35,198 nucleotides of DNA, taken from contig JAGBFF010000040.1 of the NCBI GenBank assembly GCA_017936615.1, forward strand, positions 1-35,198, written 5' to 3'. Of this stretch, positions 14,804-22,857 are shown piece after piece. The position numbers and the translations under genes were made by a program. Position 1 is the first letter of the stretch. Each line of letters begins with the position of its first letter. A model generated the notes under the pieces. The model searched no databases. It was not told the origin of the DNA and saw nothing but the letters and a program-made list of their open reading frames with translations. This DNA comes from Clostridia bacterium (lineage in GTDB: Bacteria > Bacillota > Clostridia > Oscillospirales > Acutalibacteraceae).

Positions 14804-17800
14804 GTGGCGTTCGTGCATCTTCATGTTCACAGTGAATACAGCCTGCTGGACGGCGCCTGCCGTCTGGACGGGCTGATTTCGCGTGCCAGGGACCTGGGGC
14901 AGACGGCGGTGGCAGTGACGGATCACGGTGTGATGTACGGGCTGGTAGAGTTCTACAAAGCCGCCAAAAAAGCGGGGATCAAGCCGATCCTCGGTTGCGA
15001 GGCGTATGTGGCACCGCGCACGCGGCACGACCGTCAGCACGGTATCGACAGTGACAACCATCACTTGGTGTTGTTGTGCGAAAACGAGACGGGGTATGCC
15101 AATTTGGTGCGGCTCATCTCCGCGGCGTGGACCGAGGGCTCTTACAGCAAGCCGCGCGTCGATCGCGAGCTGCTTTCACAATATCACGAAGGGCTGATCG
15201 CGCTGTCAGCTTGTCTTGCGGGGGAGATCCCGTCGGCGCTGCGGCAGGGGAATTTTGACGAGGCGCGGAGGCTGGCACTGGATTATCAGGCGATCTTCGG
15301 TCGGGACAACTTCTTTTTGGAACTGCAGGACCACGGTATTGCGGAGCAGAAAGCAGTCAACCGCGGCCTGATGCGGCTATCCCGCGAGACGGGTATACCG
15401 CTCGTTTGTACCAACGATGCTCACTATCTCACCCACGCTGACGCACAGATGCAGAAGGTGCTTTTATGTATACAAACGAATACCACGGTGGACGAGCCTA
15501 ATCCGATGGCGTTTGAGACGGAGGAGTTTTATCTCAAGTCGGAGGGGGAGATGCGTTCGTTGTTTCCCGAGTGCCCCGAGGCAGCAGATAACACCGCGCG
15601 TATTGCCGAGCGGTGCAATGTGGACTTGGAGTTCGGACACACCAAGCTGCCGCATTTTGACGCTCCCGGTGGCGACAGTAAGGCCTATTTCCGCCGCCTG
15701 TGCTACGAGGGCTTGCGCCGTCGGTACGGTGAGAACCCCGATTCGGCGGTGGTGCGGCGTCTGGAATACGAGATGGAGACCATCGAGCGGATGGGGTATG
15801 TCGATTACTACCTCATCGTCAACGATTTTGTACAGTACGCGCGCAGCCACGACATTCCGGTGGGACCGGGGCGTGGCTCGGGTGCGGGTAGCTTGTGTGC
15901 CTATTGCATCGGTATCACCGGCATCGACCCCATTCGCTATCAGCTGCTGTTTGAGCGGTTTCTCAATCCCGAGCGCGTCAGTATGCCGGACTTTGATATT
16001 GATTTCTGTAATGAAAAGCGGCAGCTGGTCATTGATTATGTGATTCGCAAGTACGGTGCCGATCACGTGGCGCAGATCGTCACCTTCGGCACGCTCGCGG
16101 CACGTGCCGCGATCCGCGACGTGGCACGTGCTCTTGGAATGCCGTACGCGGTGGGTGATACCGTTGCCAAGCGGGTGCCGTGGGAGTTGAATATGACGCT
16201 TACCAAGGCGCTTAAGCAATCCCGCCCGCTGAAGGAACTGTACGACAGCGACGAGCAGGTGAAGCGGCTTGTGGATATGGCGAGACGGGTGGAGGGTATG
16301 CCGCGGCATGCCTCGACCCACGCTGCCGGTGTGGTTATCACGGCTGAGCCGGTGTCAGAGTACGTGCCGCTGTGTCTCAACGGTGATCTGGTCGCGACGC
16401 AGTATACTATGACGACGCTGGAAGAACTCGGCTTGCTCAAGATGGATTTTTTGGGCCTGCGCAACCTGACGATTATCGATGATGCCCAGCGGATGATCCG
16501 CGAGACGGCGGAGCCGTCGTTTGACATCAATACCGTACCGCTGGATGAGCCTGCGATGTATAAAATGCTGTCGCAGGGCAACAGCGACGGCGTGTTTCAG
16601 TTTGAATCTGCCGGCATGAAACGGGTGTTGACACAGCTCAAGCCCGATCATTTTGAGGATCTGATCGCGGTCATTTCGCTGTTCCGCCCCGGGCCGATGG
16701 AGTCTATTCCGCGGTATATTGAAAACCGTCATCATCCCGAACGGGTGACCTACCGTCATCCGCTGCTCAAGCCGATCTTAGAGGTCACCTACGGCTGTAT
16801 CGTGTATCAGGAGCAGGTCATGCAGATCTTCCGTGATCTCGGCGGCTATTCGCTGGGCCGCGCCGATCTGGTGCGCCGTGCGATGTCTAAAAAGAAACAC
16901 GACGTGATGCAAAAGGAACGCGAGATCTTTCTGCACGGCTTGACGGGAGAGGACGGCACGGTGCAGGTGGACGGTTGTATTCGTCGCGGTGTGCCGCAGG
17001 CGGTGGGCGAAGCGATCTTTGAAGAAATGGCGTCGTTTGCGTCCTATGCCTTCAACAAATCCCACGCGGCGGCGTATGCGCTGGTGGCGTATCAGACCGC
17101 GTATCTGAAAGTCAAATATCCACGCCAATATATGGCGGCGCTGCTTACCAGCGTGTTGGACAGCGGCAAGGTAGCGGGGTATATCGGCGAATGTGATCGC
17201 CTGCGTATCCGTGTGCTGCCGCCGTCGGTCAACGAGAGTGTGGCGGCATTTACCGTGGTGGACGATCATATCCGCTTCGGTCTGTTGGCGGTGAAGAACC
17301 TGGGCGGTGCGCTGATCCGTGAGTTGGTGCGTGACCGCGAGGAGGAGGGGCCGTTTACGAGCTTCTATTCCTTCTGCCGCCGCATGGTGCGCCATCGGGA
17401 ATTTAACCGCCGTGCGTTGGACAGCCTCATTCGTTGCGGCGCGCTGGACGGACTCGGCGCCAACCGCCGCCAGATGCTGGAGGCGTCGGCGTTTGTGCTG
17501 GATCAGCTGGAGGAGAGTGGTCGCCGCAATCTGGATGGGCAGATTGGTTTCTTCGACCAAGGCGATCTGGTGGAGAATAGCGAGCCGCCGCTGCCACAGG
17601 TGAGCGAATTGCCGTATGAGGATCTGCTCGCTATGGAAAAGGAAGTGTCGGGTCTGTACCTGACAGGTCATCCGCTGAAGCCTTATGAAGCACTGTATGT
17701 GCGTCTGCGGGCTGATCGCAGCGATGCGATCCTTGACGCGTTTTCCGACGAGATCCCCACCGAGGGGAACGGCTATGCCGACGGGCAGACGGTTCGCTTG

Positions 17801-18322
17801 CTCGGTATGTTGGGCGCAGTGCAGATCAAAGCGACCCGCAGCGGCGCGCAGATGGCGTATGTGACACTGGAGGATCTGTACGGTTCGCTGGAGCTGGTGG
17901 TGTTTGCCAAAACACTGGAGCAGTGCCGTTCGGTGTTGCGGACGGGTGAGCTGGTGGTCGTGCAGGGTCGGCTGAGCGCGCGCGAGGACGAAGAGCCGAA
18001 GGTGCTGGTCTCGGCGGTCGAGGCGTCACCGTCCGTTGATTCTCTGCCGCCGGAACCGATACGCGAGGCGCCGAACCCGACGCCCAAGGCGGTCGCAAAC
18101 CCCGGTGTGTATCTGAAGATCCCGTCGCTGGAAAGTGCACAGTGGAGGCGTGTCTGTAAGGTGCTGAAGGTATTGGATGGGCCAACGCCGGTGTACGTGC
18201 GCGTGGCGGATACCGGCAAGCTGATGCGGACACCCTCCGACCTGTGGGTAACGCCGCATGCGGCGTTGATCGGGGAATTGGAACGCATTTTAGGCCGCGA
18301 AAATGTTGCTAAAATGTGCTGA
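14804..18322 (+). CDS. dnaE: DNA polymerase III alpha subunit, DnaE type
   Basis: This 1172-residue enzyme is the DnaE-type replicative polymerase subunit. Domains in order are the PHP domain (HLHVHSEYSLLDGA at the start, then AVTDHG), the palm and fingers with GPGRGSGAGS and the catalytic aspartates in PDFDIDF (about 395-401), the tandem helix-hairpin-helix region, and an OB fold near 970-1070. The length is that of DnaE1/DnaE3 rather than PolC, and no 3'-5' exonuclease domain is inserted. The GTG at 14804 is the start, 7 bases after GGAGGT; a GTG at 14795 lies inside that ribosome site. In Firmicutes DnaE extends primers and hands over to PolC. It follows whiA closely. Confidence 0.97.
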   Translation: MAFVHLHVHSEYSLLDGACRLDGLISRARDLGQTAVAVTDHGVMYGLVEFYKAAKKAGIKPILGCEAYVAPRTRHDRQHGIDSDNHHLVLLCENETGYANLVRLISAAWTEGSYSKPRVDRELLSQYHEGLIALSACLAGEIPSALRQGNFDEARRLALDYQAIFGRDNFFLELQDHGIAEQKAVNRGLMRLSRETGIPLVCTNDAHYLTHADAQMQKVLLCIQTNTTVDEPNPMAFETEEFYLKSEGEMRSLFPECPEAADNTARIAERCNVDLEFGHTKLPHFDAPGGDSKAYFRRLCYEGLRRRYGENPDSAVVRRLEYEMETIERMGYVDYYLIVNDFVQYARSHDIPVGPGRGSGAGSLCAYCIGITGIDPIRYQLLFERFLNPERVSMPDFDIDFCNEKRQLVIDYVIRKYGADHVAQIVTFGTLAARAAIRDVARALGMPYAVGDTVAKRVPWELNMTLTKALKQSRPLKELYDSDEQVKRLVDMARRVEGMPRHASTHAAGVVITAEPVSEYVPLCLNGDLVATQYTMTTLEELGLLKMDFLGLRNLTIIDDAQRMIRETAEPSFDINTVPLDEPAMYKMLSQGNSDGVFQFESAGMKRVLTQLKPDHFEDLIAVISLFRPGPMESIPRYIENRHHPERVTYRHPLLKPILEVTYGCIVYQEQVMQIFRDLGGYSLGRADLVRRAMSKKKHDVMQKEREIFLHGLTGEDGTVQVDGCIRRGVPQAVGEAIFEEMASFASYAFNKSHAAAYALVAYQTAYLKVKYPRQYMAALLTSVLDSGKVAGYIGECDRLRIRVLPPSVNESVAAFTVVDDHIRFGLLAVKNLGGALIRELVRDREEEGPFTSFYSFCRRMVRHREFNRRALDSLIRCGALDGLGANRRQMLEASAFVLDQLEESGRRNLDGQIGFFDQGDLVENSEPPLPQVSELPYEDLLAMEKEVSGLYLTGHPLKPYEALYVRLRADRSDAILDAFSDEIPTEGNGYADGQTVRLLGMLGAVQIKATRSGAQMAYVTLEDLYGSLELVVFAKTLEQCRSVLRTGELVVVQGRLSAREDEEPKVLVSAVEASPSVDSLPPEPIREAPNPTPKAVANPGVYLKIPSLESAQWRRVCKVLKVLDGPTPVYVRVADTGKLMRTPSDLWVTPHAALIGELERILGRENVAKMC

Positions 18323-18331
18323 AATGTTGCA

Positions 18332-18374
18332 TATTTTTGAAAAAAGCGGTATTTTTGCTTGCTATTTTTGAAAA
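18332..18374 (+). repeat. Direct repeats upstream of pfkA
   Basis: The 12-mer TATTTTTGAAAA occurs at 18332-18343 and 18363-18374, 31 bp apart (about three helical turns). The flanking right sides are alike (AAGCGGTAT and CGGTGTAT). The second copy overlaps the pfkA promoter spacer. Confidence 0.6.
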
Positions 18375-18387
18375 CGGTGTATATAAT
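18359..18387 (+). promoter_or_regulatory. Promoter for pfkA
   Basis: TTGCTA (18359-18364), a 17-bp spacer and a consensus TATAAT (18382-18387). The predicted start is near 18394. A perfect small palindrome, TTGAC-TT-GTCAA (18396-18407), lies just past the start site and could be an operator. GGGAGAG then lies before the ATG at 18425. Confidence 0.75.
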
Positions 18388-18424
18388 AGTAACACTTGAC
18401 TTGTCAAAAGGGAGAGCATAGAGA

Positions 18425-19393
18425 ATGGCTATTAAAAAGATCGCTGTCTTGACCAGCGGCGGCGACGCACCCGGTATGAATGCTGCCGTGCGTGCGGTCG
18501 TACGTACGGCGTTGGGCAAGGGCGTGGAAGTATATGGAGTTTATCGCGGTTACAACGGCCTTATTCACGGCGATCTGGTACCGCTGAACCTTCGCAGCGT
18601 TTCGGATATCATCCATCGCGGGGGTACGGCACTGTATACGGCGCGCAGCCCGGAATTCTGCACCGAAGAGGGGATGCAGAAGGCGATGGATACGTGCGCG
18701 AAATATGGTATTGAGGGCTTGATCGTTGCCGGTGGCGACGGCTCGTTCCGCGGTGCGCAGGATCTGACCCGTCACGGCATCCCGTGTATCGGTTTGCCCT
18801 GCACCATTGATAACGATATCGCCTGCTGCGAGCAGACGATCGGTTATGACACGGCACTGAACACCTGTATGGGTATGATCGACAAACTGCGTGATACCTC
18901 GCAGTCCCACGACCGCTGCAGCGTGGTTGAGGTTATGGGCCGTCACGCCGGCTATCTGGCGCTGAATGTTGGTATTGCGGTGGGCGCTACCAGTATTCTG
19001 GTTCCGGAGGTGCCGTATGATTTCGACCGCGATATTCTCGCGCGTATGAAGAAAACACAGGCGACCGGCAAGAAGCACTTTATCATCATTGTTGCCGAGG
19101 GTATCGGTCACGTGGTGGAGATCGCTGAGCGTATTCAGAAGGAGACGGGCGTTGAGGCGCGTGCGACCATTCTCGGTCACGTACAGCGCGGCGGTGACCC
19201 GACGGTGCGCGACCGCGTGCTTGCCAGCCAAATGGGTAACTACGCTGTGGAGCTGCTCCTCAACGGTCAGAGCAATCGCGTCGTGACCATTCAGAACGAT
19301 CGCCTGAAAGATTACGACATCGAAGAAGCGCTGCGGATGAAAAAGCCTTTTGATGTGGATTTGTTCCGTATCGCGCACGAGATTTCCATCTAA
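18425..19393 (+). CDS. pfkA: 6-phosphofructokinase
   Basis: This 322-residue enzyme phosphorylates fructose 6-phosphate at position 1, the committed step of glycolysis. It has SGGDAPGMNA (11-20), GGDGSFRGA (103-111), and the catalytic CTIDND (126-131, base D129), followed by GYDTALNTCMGMID and the C-terminal LGHVQRGGDPT. Gly at 106 rather than Asp points to ATP and not pyrophosphate as donor. Position 126 is Cys, where ATP enzymes usually have Gly and PPi enzymes Lys, so donor choice is slightly open. Length is that of the bacterial allosteric ATP type. It has its own promoter and stands between dnaE and the infC promoter. Confidence 0.96.
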   Translation: MAIKKIAVLTSGGDAPGMNAAVRAVVRTALGKGVEVYGVYRGYNGLIHGDLVPLNLRSVSDIIHRGGTALYTARSPEFCTEEGMQKAMDTCAKYGIEGLIVAGGDGSFRGAQDLTRHGIPCIGLPCTIDNDIACCEQTIGYDTALNTCMGMIDKLRDTSQSHDRCSVVEVMGRHAGYLALNVGIAVGATSILVPEVPYDFDRDILARMKKTQATGKKHFIIIVAEGIGHVVEIAERIQKETGVEARATILGHVQRGGDPTVRDRVLASQMGNYAVELLLNGQSNRVVTIQNDRLKDYDIEEALRMKKPFDVDLFRIAHEISI

Positions 19394-19396
19394 AAA

Positions 19397-19431
19397 CTTT
19401 TTTGCAAAAGTGTATTGACTTTTTGCAAAAG
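19397..19431 (+). promoter_or_regulatory. Pair of TTTTGCAAAA palindromes at the infC promoter
   Basis: Two near-palindromes, CTTTTTTGCAAAAG (19397-19410) and CTTTTTGCAAAAG (19419-19431), have their GC centres 21 bp apart, about two helical turns. The second overlaps the -35 end and spacer of the infC promoter. The layout suits a dimeric regulator binding one face of DNA, but no protein is known from the sequence. Confidence 0.5.
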
Positions 19432-19442
19432 TGCGGTATAAT
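19415..19442 (+). promoter_or_regulatory. Strong promoter for infC-rpmI-rplT
   Basis: TTGACT (19415-19420), a 16-bp spacer and a consensus TATAAT (19437-19442). The start near 19449 gives a leader of about 150 nt, consistent with a regulated ribosomal protein operon. It lies 21 bp after the pfkA stop. Confidence 0.85.
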
Positions 19443-19448
19443 ATATCG

Positions 19449-19597
19449 GTAAGAAAACGAAGCAGAGCGTTGCCCGCTCTCACCTGCAGATTTCGTTCTC
19501 GACAGGTCGATAGGATCTTCCAAACCGGTGGTAAGAATCGCGCGGGCAGTTTTTCTGCCCGCGTTTTTTATGCAGTACGAGGTGGAGGTGTTTCCCC
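19449..19597 (+). promoter_or_regulatory. infC operon leader, probable L20-type attenuator
   Basis: The leader can fold as AACGAA/TTCGTT (19456-19461 with 19492-19497) enclosing AGAGCG/CGCTCT (19464-19469 with 19475-19480), and ends in an intrinsic terminator at 19541-19569. TGCCCGC (19471-19477) is complementary to GCGGGCA (19542-19548) in the left arm of the terminator, so an antiterminator pairing is possible. In Firmicutes this operon is commonly controlled by L20 binding to its leader; that L20 is the ligand here is inferred from gene context. Confidence 0.7.
19541..19569 (+). terminator. Attenuator terminator upstream of infC
   Basis: CGCGGGCAG (19541-19549) and CTGCCCGCG (19555-19563) make a perfect 9-bp GC-rich stem with a T5 loop, followed by a run of six T. 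It ends 28 bases before the infC start and so must be bypassed for expression. Confidence 0.93.
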
Positions 19598-20116
19598 ATA
19601 GCAACAAAGGAAATACAGATCAACGAACAGATCCGCGACAGTGAACTGCGCATCATCGGTGAGGACGGCGCTCAGCTGGGCGTTATGTCCGCACAGGAGG
19701 CATTGGTCCTGGCGGAAGAAAAGGGTCTGGATTTGGTCAAGATCGCGCATACCGCTACGCCGCCGGTCTGCCGTATCATGGACTACGGTAAGTATCGGTT
19801 TGAGCAAGCGAAAAAGGAAAAGGAAGCACGGAAAAACCAAAGACAGGTCGAGACCAAGGAGATCCGTTTGTCGCTCAACATCGACGTAGCGGATTTCAAC
19901 ACCAAAGCAAAGCACGCCCTGCGCTTTTTGCAGGACGGCAATAAGGTGAAGGTCTCTATCCGGTTCCGCGGCCGCGAAATGGGTCATCCCGAGATCGGTC
20001 TTGACACCATGAAACGGTTTGCCGAGGCGTGCGCGGAGCTGGCAGCGGTGGAAAAGCCTGCCAAGATGGAAGGCCGTAACATGCTGATGTTCCTGGCACC
20101 CAAGACTGCAAAGTAA
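19598..20116 (+). CDS. infC: Translation initiation factor IF-3, apparent AUA start
   Basis: This 172-residue factor binds the 30S subunit and checks start codon and initiator tRNA. The N-terminal domain begins [20 protein letters not shown], then comes [16 protein letters not shown] sequence ([17 protein letters not shown]) and the linker, and the C-terminal domain has [19 protein letters not shown] and [19 protein letters not shown]. The family N terminus is encoded upstream of the first ATG (19685). No in-frame ATG, GTG or TTG exists there; an ATA at 19598 lies 7 bases after GGAGGTG (19584-19590) and just before the conserved start. IF-3 genes often use rare start codons for autoregulation, so AUA is the best choice. 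Confidence 0.95.
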   Translation: MATKEIQINEQIRDSELRIIGEDGAQLGVMSAQEALVLAEEKGLDLVKIAHTATPPVCRIMDYGKYRFEQAKKEKEARKNQRQVETKEIRLSLNIDVADFNTKAKHALRFLQDGNKVKVSIRFRGREMGHPEIGLDTMKRFAEACAELAAVEKPAKMEGRNMLMFLAPKTAK

Positions 20117-20144
20117 GTGTGAACAAATTAAGGAGGATATCGTT

Positions 20145-20342
20145 ATGCCCAAAATCAAGACTCACAGCGGCGCCAAGAAGCGTTTCAAGCTGACCAAGAC
20201 CGGAAAGGTCGTGCGCGCCCACGCCTACAAGTCCCACATTCTGAACAAGAAGACCACCAAGCGGAAGCGTAATCTCCGCAAGACTACTACCGCCGATGTG
20301 ACCAATGTGGCTCAGGTCAAGCGCCTGATCCCCTACAAATAA
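20145..20342 (+). CDS. rpmI: 50S ribosomal protein L35
   Basis: This 65-residue, very basic protein is L35 of the large ribosomal subunit. [20 protein letters not shown] at the start and [18 protein letters not shown] in the middle are the family pattern, and the length is normal. The ATG at 20145 follows AAGGAGGATAT, a strong ribosome site. It lies 28 bp after infC and 30 bp before rplT in the conserved order. Confidence 0.98.
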   Translation: MPKIKTHSGAKKRFKLTKTGKVVRAHAYKSHILNKKTTKRKRNLRKTTTADVTNVAQVKRLIPYK

Positions 20343-20372
20343 TCGAAAGTTCGGAAATGGAGGAACTGAAAT

Positions 20373-20729
20373 ATGGCTCGTATTAAAGGCGCAATGATGA
20401 CGCGCAAAAGAAGAAAAAAGGTACTTAAGCTCGCAAAGGGCTACTTTGGTGCTAAGTCCAAGCTGTTCCGCACTGCGAAGCAGGCGGTCATGAAGTCCGG
20501 CCAGTACGCGTATGTCGGCCGCAAGCAGCGCAAGCGTGATTTCCGCCGTCTGTGGATCACCCGCATCTCGGCTGCGGCGAAGGCGAATGGCATGAACTAT
20601 TCCACCTTTATGAACGGCTTGAAGAAGGCCAACATCACGCTCAACCGCAAGATGCTGGCGGAGCTGGCAGTTTCGGATGCCGCCGCGTTTGCGGGTCTGG
20701 CAGAAAAGGCCAAGGCTGCCTTAAATTAA
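20373..20729 (+). CDS. rplT: 50S ribosomal protein L20
   Basis: This 118-residue basic protein is L20, an early assembly protein of the large subunit and, in Firmicutes, the repressor of its own operon through the infC leader. [20 protein letters not shown], the [20 protein letters not shown] block and [20 protein letters not shown] are diagnostic. The N-terminal sequence has one unusual touch, GAMMTRKR where many homologues read GAVNARKR or RGVTARRR. The ATG at 20373 follows TGGAGGAAC. Confidence 0.98.
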   Translation: MARIKGAMMTRKRRKKVLKLAKGYFGAKSKLFRTAKQAVMKSGQYAYVGRKQRKRDFRRLWITRISAAAKANGMNYSTFMNGLKKANITLNRKMLAELAVSDAAAFAGLAEKAKAALN

Positions 20730-20738
20730 GCTCGATTT

Positions 20739-20770
20739 GCGCCCGCCGGCATCGCCTGCGGGCGCTGTTG
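20739..20770 (+). terminator. Possible terminator after rplT
   Basis: GCGCCCGC (20739-20746) pairs with GCGGGCGC (20758-20765), a perfect 8-bp stem with an 11-nt loop, followed by TGTTGTC. The tail is weak in T, so some readthrough into the methyltransferase gene is likely. Confidence 0.65.
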
Positions 20771-20803
20771 TCATTCATACGGACAGAAATGAGGACGTTT
20801 AAC

Positions 20804-21610
20804 GTGGAGATCACCAGCCGGGATAATCGCCTGATAAAGGAATATCGCCGTCTGTCGGAGGAGGCCCGCTTTCGCCGTGAAAGCGGCCGCTTTGCGGTGG
20901 AGGGCGCGCGTCTGTGCGCCGATGCGGCGTTGACCGGTGTGACGATTCCTGCGGCGTTTCTCACGTCTCGCGCGCGGGAGCAGTATCCCGAATTGGTCGC
21001 GCCGCTCCTTGATGCGGCGCGGGTGGTGTACGACGTTCCCGAGTCGCTGTCGCAGCATTTGGCGGATACCAATTCGCCGCAGGGCGTGTTTTGCATTGCC
21101 GCCCTGCCGTCGCACCCGAAAACGGTGGAGGATCTACCTTCGGAGGGACGCTTTGCGGCGCTGGAGATGATCCAGGACCCCGGTAATCTCGGTACCATGA
21201 TCCGTACCGCTGAAGCGTTCGGGTTGTCAGGACTCCTGCTGTCGGACGGCTGCTGCGATCCGTACAGCCCCAAGGTATTGCGCGCCAGTATGGGTGGCGT
21301 ATTCCGTTTACCGCTGTACGCGGCGGGGGATCTGACACAGACGTTGCCGAGTCTTGCACAGCGTGGTTTTCGGCCGTCCGCCTGCGTGGTGGATGCGGCG
21401 GCGCAATCGGTGCAGACTGCGGGGCTTTGCGAATGCGCCGTCCCCGTGATCGGCAACGAGGGCAACGGCTTGCGGCCGGAGACGGTTGCTGCTTGCGCGC
21501 AGAGGATTACCATTCCGATGTCAGGCCGTGCCGAATCTCTCAACGCGTCGATGGCTGCCGGTATCATCTTTTGGGAGATGGTGCGAAAGGACGGGACGGC
21601 GCATGAGTGA
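20804..21610 (+). CDS. TrmH/SpoU family RNA 2'-O-methyltransferase
   Basis: This 268-residue enzyme should methylate a ribose 2'-OH in rRNA or tRNA using S-adenosylmethionine. The N-terminal substrate-binding domain (about 1-105) starts VEITSRDNRLIKEYRRL. The knotted SPOUT domain has motif 1 QDPGNLGTMIRTAEAFG, motif 2 VIGNEGNGLRPE and motif 3 IPMSGRAESLNASMAAGI. A GTG at 20804 is taken as start because it lies 8 bases after GAGGA and gives the usual N terminus; an ATG at 20789 would add five residues. It sits after rplT as in many Firmicutes, and its end overlaps dprA by 8 bases. The exact RNA target is unknown. Confidence 0.93.
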   Translation: MEITSRDNRLIKEYRRLSEEARFRRESGRFAVEGARLCADAALTGVTIPAAFLTSRAREQYPELVAPLLDAARVVYDVPESLSQHLADTNSPQGVFCIAALPSHPKTVEDLPSEGRFAALEMIQDPGNLGTMIRTAEAFGLSGLLLSDGCCDPYSPKVLRASMGGVFRLPLYAAGDLTQTLPSLAQRGFRPSACVVDAAAQSVQTAGLCECAVPVIGNEGNGLRPETVAACAQRITIPMSGRAESLNASMAAGIIFWEMVRKDGTAHE

Positions 21611-22829
21611 CGCACTGACGTGTTGGATCTGGGTACAGCGTGCCGTCGGTGCGGGCAGCTCGGACGTGCCGCGTTTGCTGGAAGCGTTTTCCACGGCAGA
21701 GGCGATCTACCGTGCCGATCGTGCCGCGCTGATGCGCGCCGGTATTCGCGGCCGGACACTGGAAGCCTTATGCCGCAAGGATCTGAAGGAGGCCGACAAG
21801 CAGCGGGAACGCTGTGCGCGGCTGGGATGGATGCTGACCCCGCAGGATGAACTGTATCCCGAATCGCTTCGGCATATTTATTCACCGCCGCTTGTGCTGT
21901 ACGGCAAAGGCAGGCTTCCCGATTTCAGTGAGGCTGCCGTTCCTGCGATCGCGATGGTTGGCACGCGGGAGTGCACGACATACGGCATCCACGCTGCTGC
22001 GGCGTTGTCTGCCGGGCTTGCTGCCGCCGGTTGTCCAATCATCAGCGGCGGTGCACGCGGTATCGACCGTGCCGCGCACGAGGGTGCGTTGTATGCGGGC
22101 GGCAGTACCGTGATCCTGCAGGCGTGCGGTCTAGACGTCAACTATCCGTTTGTCAACCGCGATCTGCGTCGTCAGGTACTGGAAAACGGTGGTGCGATCC
22201 TGACGGAGTTTGCTCCCGGAACGATTGCTCATCGAGGTAATTTTCGCATTCGCAATCGCTTAATCAGCGGTTTGGCTCGCGGCGTATGCATTGTCGAAGC
22301 GCCCAGTGTCAGCGGCGCGCTTATTACTGCACGTGCCGCACGGGATCAAGGCAGAGATGTGTTTGTGGTCCCCGGCCGTGTTACCGACGAAGCGAGTGCC
22401 GGATCGAACGCGCTGATTCGCGAGGGGGCGGCCCTGGTGGCGTGTCCGTCGGATATTTTGTCCGAATATCCGCAGTATTTCAATCGCAAACTGACAGAGG
22501 ACGCCGACCGTGGACAGGCGGCGTACTATGAATGGTTGGAGCAGGGCTCCAAGCAGACGCTAAAGGTGGCAGATGCCCCCGCAGAGATTGCGGTCGCCTC
22601 GGCACCTGCGGCGGAAGTGACGGGTGAGCCAAAGGCGTGTCCCGAAATTGTCAGCGATACGGCGCGTACCGTGTATGCGTGTATTATAACCGAAGAACTG
22701 GCCGCGGACGAGATCTGCGAGCGCGAAGGGTTGACACCCGGTGAGGTGTTTGCCGCGCTGACCGAACTGGAACTGTTCGGATGTGTAGAGAGCCGTCCCG
22801 GCAAACGATACATCGTCAGCCGAGACTGA
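21603..22829 (+). CDS. dprA: DNA-processing protein DprA
   Basis: This 408-residue protein loads RecA onto incoming single-stranded DNA during transformation and is widely kept in non-competent bacteria too. An N-terminal SAM-like region (about 1-75) precedes the Rossmann-like core with MVGTRECTTYG, SGGARGIDRAAHEGAL, the LDVNYPFVNRDLRRQ block, RNRLISGLARGVCIVEA and VFVVPG. The C-terminal 55 residues (TVYACIITEELAADEICERE onward) look like the winged-helix domain found in many DprA proteins. The ATG at 21603 overlaps the methyltransferase stop and follows AAGGACGGG. The order dprA-topA-trmFO is common in Firmicutes. No other competence genes are present here. Confidence 0.96.
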   Translation: MSDALTCWIWVQRAVGAGSSDVPRLLEAFSTAEAIYRADRAALMRAGIRGRTLEALCRKDLKEADKQRERCARLGWMLTPQDELYPESLRHIYSPPLVLYGKGRLPDFSEAAVPAIAMVGTRECTTYGIHAAAALSAGLAAAGCPIISGGARGIDRAAHEGALYAGGSTVILQACGLDVNYPFVNRDLRRQVLENGGAILTEFAPGTIAHRGNFRIRNRLISGLARGVCIVEAPSVSGALITARAARDQGRDVFVVPGRVTDEASAGSNALIREGAALVACPSDILSEYPQYFNRKLTEDADRGQAAYYEWLEQGSKQTLKVADAPAEIAVASAPAAEVTGEPKACPEIVSDTARTVYACIITEELAADEICEREGLTPGEVFAALTELELFGCVESRPGKRYIVSRD

Positions 22830-22857
22830 CGGAAAGAAAGGGTAACAGGTGAACGGC

